A stretch of 17,552 nt of DNA from Verrucomicrobiota bacterium (GTDB taxonomy: Bacteria > Verrucomicrobiota > Lentisphaeria > Oligosphaerales > JAFGRS01), in the NCBI GenBank assembly GCA_019136035.1, contig JAGVUW010000799.1:1-17552 (forward strand), in the 5' to 3' direction. Shown here piece after piece: positions 15,005-17,552 of the stretch (positions within the stretch are counted from its first letter, which is position 1; every line of letters starts with the position of its first letter). Position numbers and translations under genes: made by a program. The notes under the pieces were generated by a model, which was not told the DNA's origin, ran no database searches, and worked only from the letters and a program-made list of their open reading frames with translations.

Positions 15005-16501
15005 ATGAGCTCGCCCCGATCGGTCTGCGTTCTGACGGATGCCCCCGGTACAGCCGTGTGCCGGAGCCTCGCCCTGCTCTACCCCGGACGCACCACCGCC
15101 CTGGACTTCGCCAAGGAGCCGCACGGCGCCGAGGTCCTGGGGCAGTTCAGCCATGTGGTCGTGCACGCGGTCCAGCCGCGGAACGCCGCGCGGCTGGACT
15201 TCGCCGCGGTGCGCGCCTTCGTCGCCGCCGGCGGCGTCGCCGCCTGCGCCCTCGCCGAGTTCGCTCAGTTCCACGGCGCGCAGCTCGTCAAGAGCTTCGT
15301 CCTCGACGGCTCGGAAGAGCCCGGCATACGGATCCGCGTCGCCAATGACATCACCCGCGGCTTCGCTGTCGGCGATGTCACCCCGTGGTTCGGCAAGGTC
15401 TCGCATGCGCCCCTGAACGAGAACAACCCGAACCAGTACTTCCAACGCCAGATCCTCGGGCTGCGCGAGACCGACGGCCTCCGCATCCTCGGCGTCTCGA
15501 CGCTCAACGGCGGCGCCGTCCTGATCGAGGAGTGCATCGGCCAGGGCCGCCTGATGGCCCTGGACTTCCGCAGCCTCATCTTCGAGCCCTACTTCAACGC
15601 CTTCGGCTGCACCAATAAGTACCTCTTCCTCGGCAACCTCTTCGGAGGGTCGGTGCGCTATGGCAGGCACTACGCCCGGAAGCTGCCCTACGCCGAGCTG
15701 CGCCGCGAGATGCAGGCCATGGCGGCACGCCTGCCCGTCCTGACCTACGCCGAGGAGGGCACCGCCAGCGACGGCCAGCCCCTGGCCAGCCTCAGCCTGG
15801 GCCAGCCCGGGCAGCCCGCCTTCCTCTTCACCAATGGCATCCACGGCTGGGAGTGGGAGGCCGGCTACGGCCTCCTGCACCTCGCCGAACTCCTCGCCGG
15901 AGACCAGCCGCCCGAGGGCCTCGACCCGCGCCAGTTCCACCTCAAGATCGTCCCCCAGCTCAATCCCTTCGGCTATGACCACGACACCCGCCAGAATGCC
16001 AACGGCGTCGACCTGAACCGTAACTTCCCCACCGCCTGGGAGGACTTCGTCAGCAGCCAGGATATCTCGGTGCCGTGGGACTTCGACTACAAGGGCCCGG
16101 CTCCGGCGTCAGAGGTCGAAACCCGCATCGTCCAGCGCCTCATCGCCGAGATGCAGCCGCGCTGTGTCCTGGACTTCCACACGGCCCACTACATCTTCTG
16201 CAAGGCCGCGCCCGGCGATCAGGCCCTCATGGATGCCATCCACGCCGAGGTCAAGGAGCGCTGGCGCGACCGCTATGTCATCGGCAGGCCTTACGCCACG
16301 ACCTACGAGCAGGTCGGCATGGAGGCGTCCACGACCTACGCCCCGGCACCCCATCTGGTCTGCTACGCCGCCGCCCAGGGCGTCAAGGCGCCGATTCTCA
16401 TCGAGATGTCCGGCAACCGCACCAAGACGCAGGGCCTGGTGATGGTAACCGACACGACCATCGAGATCTGCCTGGCGGCACTGCATCAGTGCCTGCGCTG
16501 A
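15005..16501 (+). CDS. M14-family zinc carboxypeptidase with N-terminal amidotransferase-like domain
   Basis: The last 240 of 498 residues form an M14 carboxypeptidase-like domain: zinc ligands His280 and Glu283 in NGIHGWEWE and His392 in VLDFHTA, substrate-binding Asn338-Arg339 in NGVDLNRNFPT, and the likely catalytic Glu467 in ILIEMSGN. Such enzymes cleave C-terminal amino acids, or amide bonds in peptidoglycan-type peptides. Residues about 5-200 form a separate alpha/beta domain (SVCVLTD, SHVVVHAV, AVRAFVAAGGVAACALAEF, GRLMALDFRS) resembling a class I glutamine amidotransferase/ThuA-like fold but lacking a clear G-x-C-x-G nucleophile elbow, so probably not catalytic. No signal peptide is visible. 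I chose ATG 15005 rather than upstream codons because the domain starts here and the longer frame overlaps the heparinase gene; the Shine-Dalgarno site is poor. It follows the heparinase stop by 23 bases and ends at a strong hairpin. Confidence 0.86.
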   Translation: MSSPRSVCVLTDAPGTAVCRSLALLYPGRTTALDFAKEPHGAEVLGQFSHVVVHAVQPRNAARLDFAAVRAFVAAGGVAACALAEFAQFHGAQLVKSFVLDGSEEPGIRIRVANDITRGFAVGDVTPWFGKVSHAPLNENNPNQYFQRQILGLRETDGLRILGVSTLNGGAVLIEECIGQGRLMALDFRSLIFEPYFNAFGCTNKYLFLGNLFGGSVRYGRHYARKLPYAELRREMQAMAARLPVLTYAEEGTASDGQPLASLSLGQPGQPAFLFTNGIHGWEWEAGYGLLHLAELLAGDQPPEGLDPRQFHLKIVPQLNPFGYDHDTRQNANGVDLNRNFPTAWEDFVSSQDISVPWDFDYKGPAPASEVETRIVQRLIAEMQPRCVLDFHTAHYIFCKAAPGDQALMDAIHAEVKERWRDRYVIGRPYATTYEQVGMEASTTYAPAPHLVCYAAAQGVKAPILIEMSGNRTKTQGLVMVTDTTIEICLAALHQCLR

Positions 16502-16504
16502 CAT

Positions 16505-16550
16505 CGGATCTTCCGTGACTGGCCGTTGCCGGCCAGTCACGGAGGATCCG
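16505..16550. terminator. 20-bp-stem hairpin between convergent genes, likely bidirectional terminator
   Basis: Bases 16505-16524 pair with 16531-16550 across a 6-base loop (GTTGCC): 20 pairs with one G-T wobble (16511/16544) and no mismatch, and one more G-C pair can form within the loop. It starts 4 bases after the M14 peptidase stop. Its right arm contains the stop codon and last codons of the minus-strand M20 gene (stop at 16537-16539). There is no T-tract on either side, so termination may need a factor, or the stem may protect the 3' ends. Confidence 0.7.
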
Positions 16551-17552
16551 CCAGGGTGGCCAGGGCGCTGCCGACGAGGAAGGCGATGCCGTGCGGCAGG
16601 GCCTCGTCGGGGAAGTCGAAGCCGGCCTGATGCAGCGCCGCGTGGTCCTCGCCGAGGCCGAGGAAGAACATGGCGCCGGGGCATTCGCGCAGGTAGAAGG
16701 CGAAGTCCTCGCCGCCCATGACCGGCTCCGCGAGGTCGCGCCAGGCGCCCGGGCCGCGACGGGCCGTGGCCACCGCGCGGCCGCGCGCCACCACCGCGGC
16801 GTCGTTGACCGTCGGGATGTAGGCGCTGCGGTAGTGGAACTCGCAGGTGGCGCCGAGGCTCTCACAGATGCCCCGAACCAGGCGCTCCATCACCACCGGC
16901 AGGCGCTCCTGGACGGCGCGGTCGAGGCTGCGCGTGGTCCCCTCCAGCTCAGCACTGTCGGGGATGATATTGCTGTTACTGCCGGCCGCGACGCGGCAGA
17001 CGCTGACCACCGCCGCCGCCAGCGGGCTGATCTCCCGCACCGCCTGCAGGCCGTCGATCACCCGCGCTGCCACCAGAATCGGGTCGACGCAGCCCTCGGG
17101 CCGCGAGCCATGCCCGCCGCGCCCGTGGATGACAATGCGGAAGAACTCGGCGGCGGCCATGATCGGCCCCGGCCGCGACGAAATCGTCCCGACGGGGCCC
17201 CCTGGCCAGCCGTGCAGAGCCACCGCCGCCACCGGCGAGGGCTCGCGCAAGGCCCCCGCCGCAACCAGGTCGCGACCCGCCGCAACGACCTCCTCACCCG
17301 GCTGGAATACCAGCCGCACCGATCCCCGGAAGGCCGCGCGCAGACGCGTCAGGACCATCGCCGCGCCCAGCAGCATCGCCGTGTGGCCGTCGTGGCCGCA
17401 GGCGTGCATCACGCCCGGACACTCCGAGGCGTACGCGGCCCCGGTGCGCTCCTCCAGGGGCAGGGCATCCATGTCGGCCCGCAGGGTCACATTCGGCCCC
17501 GGCCCGGCGCCCTCGATCATGGCGATGACATCGGTGCCGAGGAGCGGCGGCC
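16537..17552 (-). CDS. M20D-family amidohydrolase (hippurate / IAA-amino acid hydrolase-like), 5' end cut off by the window
   Basis: The frame stays open to the window edge and family-like sequence continues upstream of the first ATG at 17520 (GTDVIAMIEGAGPGPNVTLR), so the true start lies beyond the window. The visible part has the M20D metal-site motifs: LRADMDALPLEE, HACGHDGHTAMLLGA with metal-binding Cys and His, FQPGEEVVAAG with the catalytic Glu-Glu pair, ALHGWPGGPVGT, and near the C-terminus MGGEDFAFYLRECPGAMFFLG followed by LHQAGFDFPDEALPHG. A dimerisation/lid domain begins at IVIHGRGGHGSRPEG. Such enzymes cleave N-acyl amino acids to a carboxylate and a free amino acid and act in the cytoplasm with Mn, Zn or Co. 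The precise substrate (N-acetyl-diaminopimelate, hippurate, others) cannot be read from sequence. The gene converges on the M14 peptidase gene and its last codons fall inside the shared hairpin. Confidence 0.92.
   Translation of the reverse strand, partial: PPLLGTDVIAMIEGAGPGPNVTLRADMDALPLEERTGAAYASECPGVMHACGHDGHTAMLLGAAMVLTRLRAAFRGSVRLVFQPGEEVVAAGRDLVAAGALREPSPVAAVALHGWPGGPVGTISSRPGPIMAAAEFFRIVIHGRGGHGSRPEGCVDPILVAARVIDGLQAVREISPLAAAVVSVCRVAAGSNSNIIPDSAELEGTTRSLDRAVQERLPVVMERLVRGICESLGATCEFHYRSAYIPTVNDAAVVARGRAVATARRGPGAWRDLAEPVMGGEDFAFYLRECPGAMFFLGLGEDHAALHQAGFDFPDEALPHGIAFLVGSALATLADPP

Overview
This GC-rich bacterial window holds 13 protein genes and no RNA genes, mobile elements or CRISPR arrays that I can see. 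Two genes run off the edges: a multi-spanning membrane protein at the left and an M20-family amidohydrolase at the right. A single LolC/E-type permease beside a LolD ATPase, plus a small lipoprotein, points to a diderm. The DUF6785/OPT-like membrane protein, the heparinase II/III protein and the general gene style suggest the PVC superphylum (Lentisphaerota, Kiritimatiellota or Planctomycetota); Armatimonadota is an alternative. This placement is inference from gene content, not a phylogenetic result.

Layout. Positions 2-1975 (+) carry the truncated membrane transporter-like gene. A short stretch of 9-bp degenerate tandem repeats follows. A minus-strand envelope block then runs from 6098 down to 2109: lolC/E-like permease, lolD (sharing the A of TGATG), a 344-bp gap with its own promoter candidate and a strong hairpin, and a three-gene cassette. 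The cassette consists of a 414-residue membrane-anchored coiled-coil protein, a 33-residue single-span microprotein and a 59-residue lipoprotein. A divergent promoter region (6099-6448) separates this block from a plus-strand run.

The plus-strand run (6449-16501) is tightly packed: a small membrane protein, holA (DNA polymerase III delta), a GAF-domain protein, argH (argininosuccinate lyase), a PHP-domain hydrolase, a secreted 1107-residue heparinase II/III-like protein and an M14 zinc carboxypeptidase with an extra N-terminal domain. Gaps are 36 bp or less, and there are two 4-bp ATGA overlaps (holA/GAF and argH/PHP), so the genes could be one transcription unit. The run ends at a 20-bp-stem hairpin shared with the convergent M20 amidohydrolase gene.

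How the genes fit together. LolC/E and LolD would extract lipoproteins from the inner membrane, and the small lipoprotein nearby is a plausible cargo. The plus-strand run begins with housekeeping genes (replication, arginine synthesis) and continues into degradative hydrolases acting on uronic-acid polysaccharide, peptide or amide, and an unknown PHP substrate. The least understood and most interesting part is the three-gene envelope cassette.
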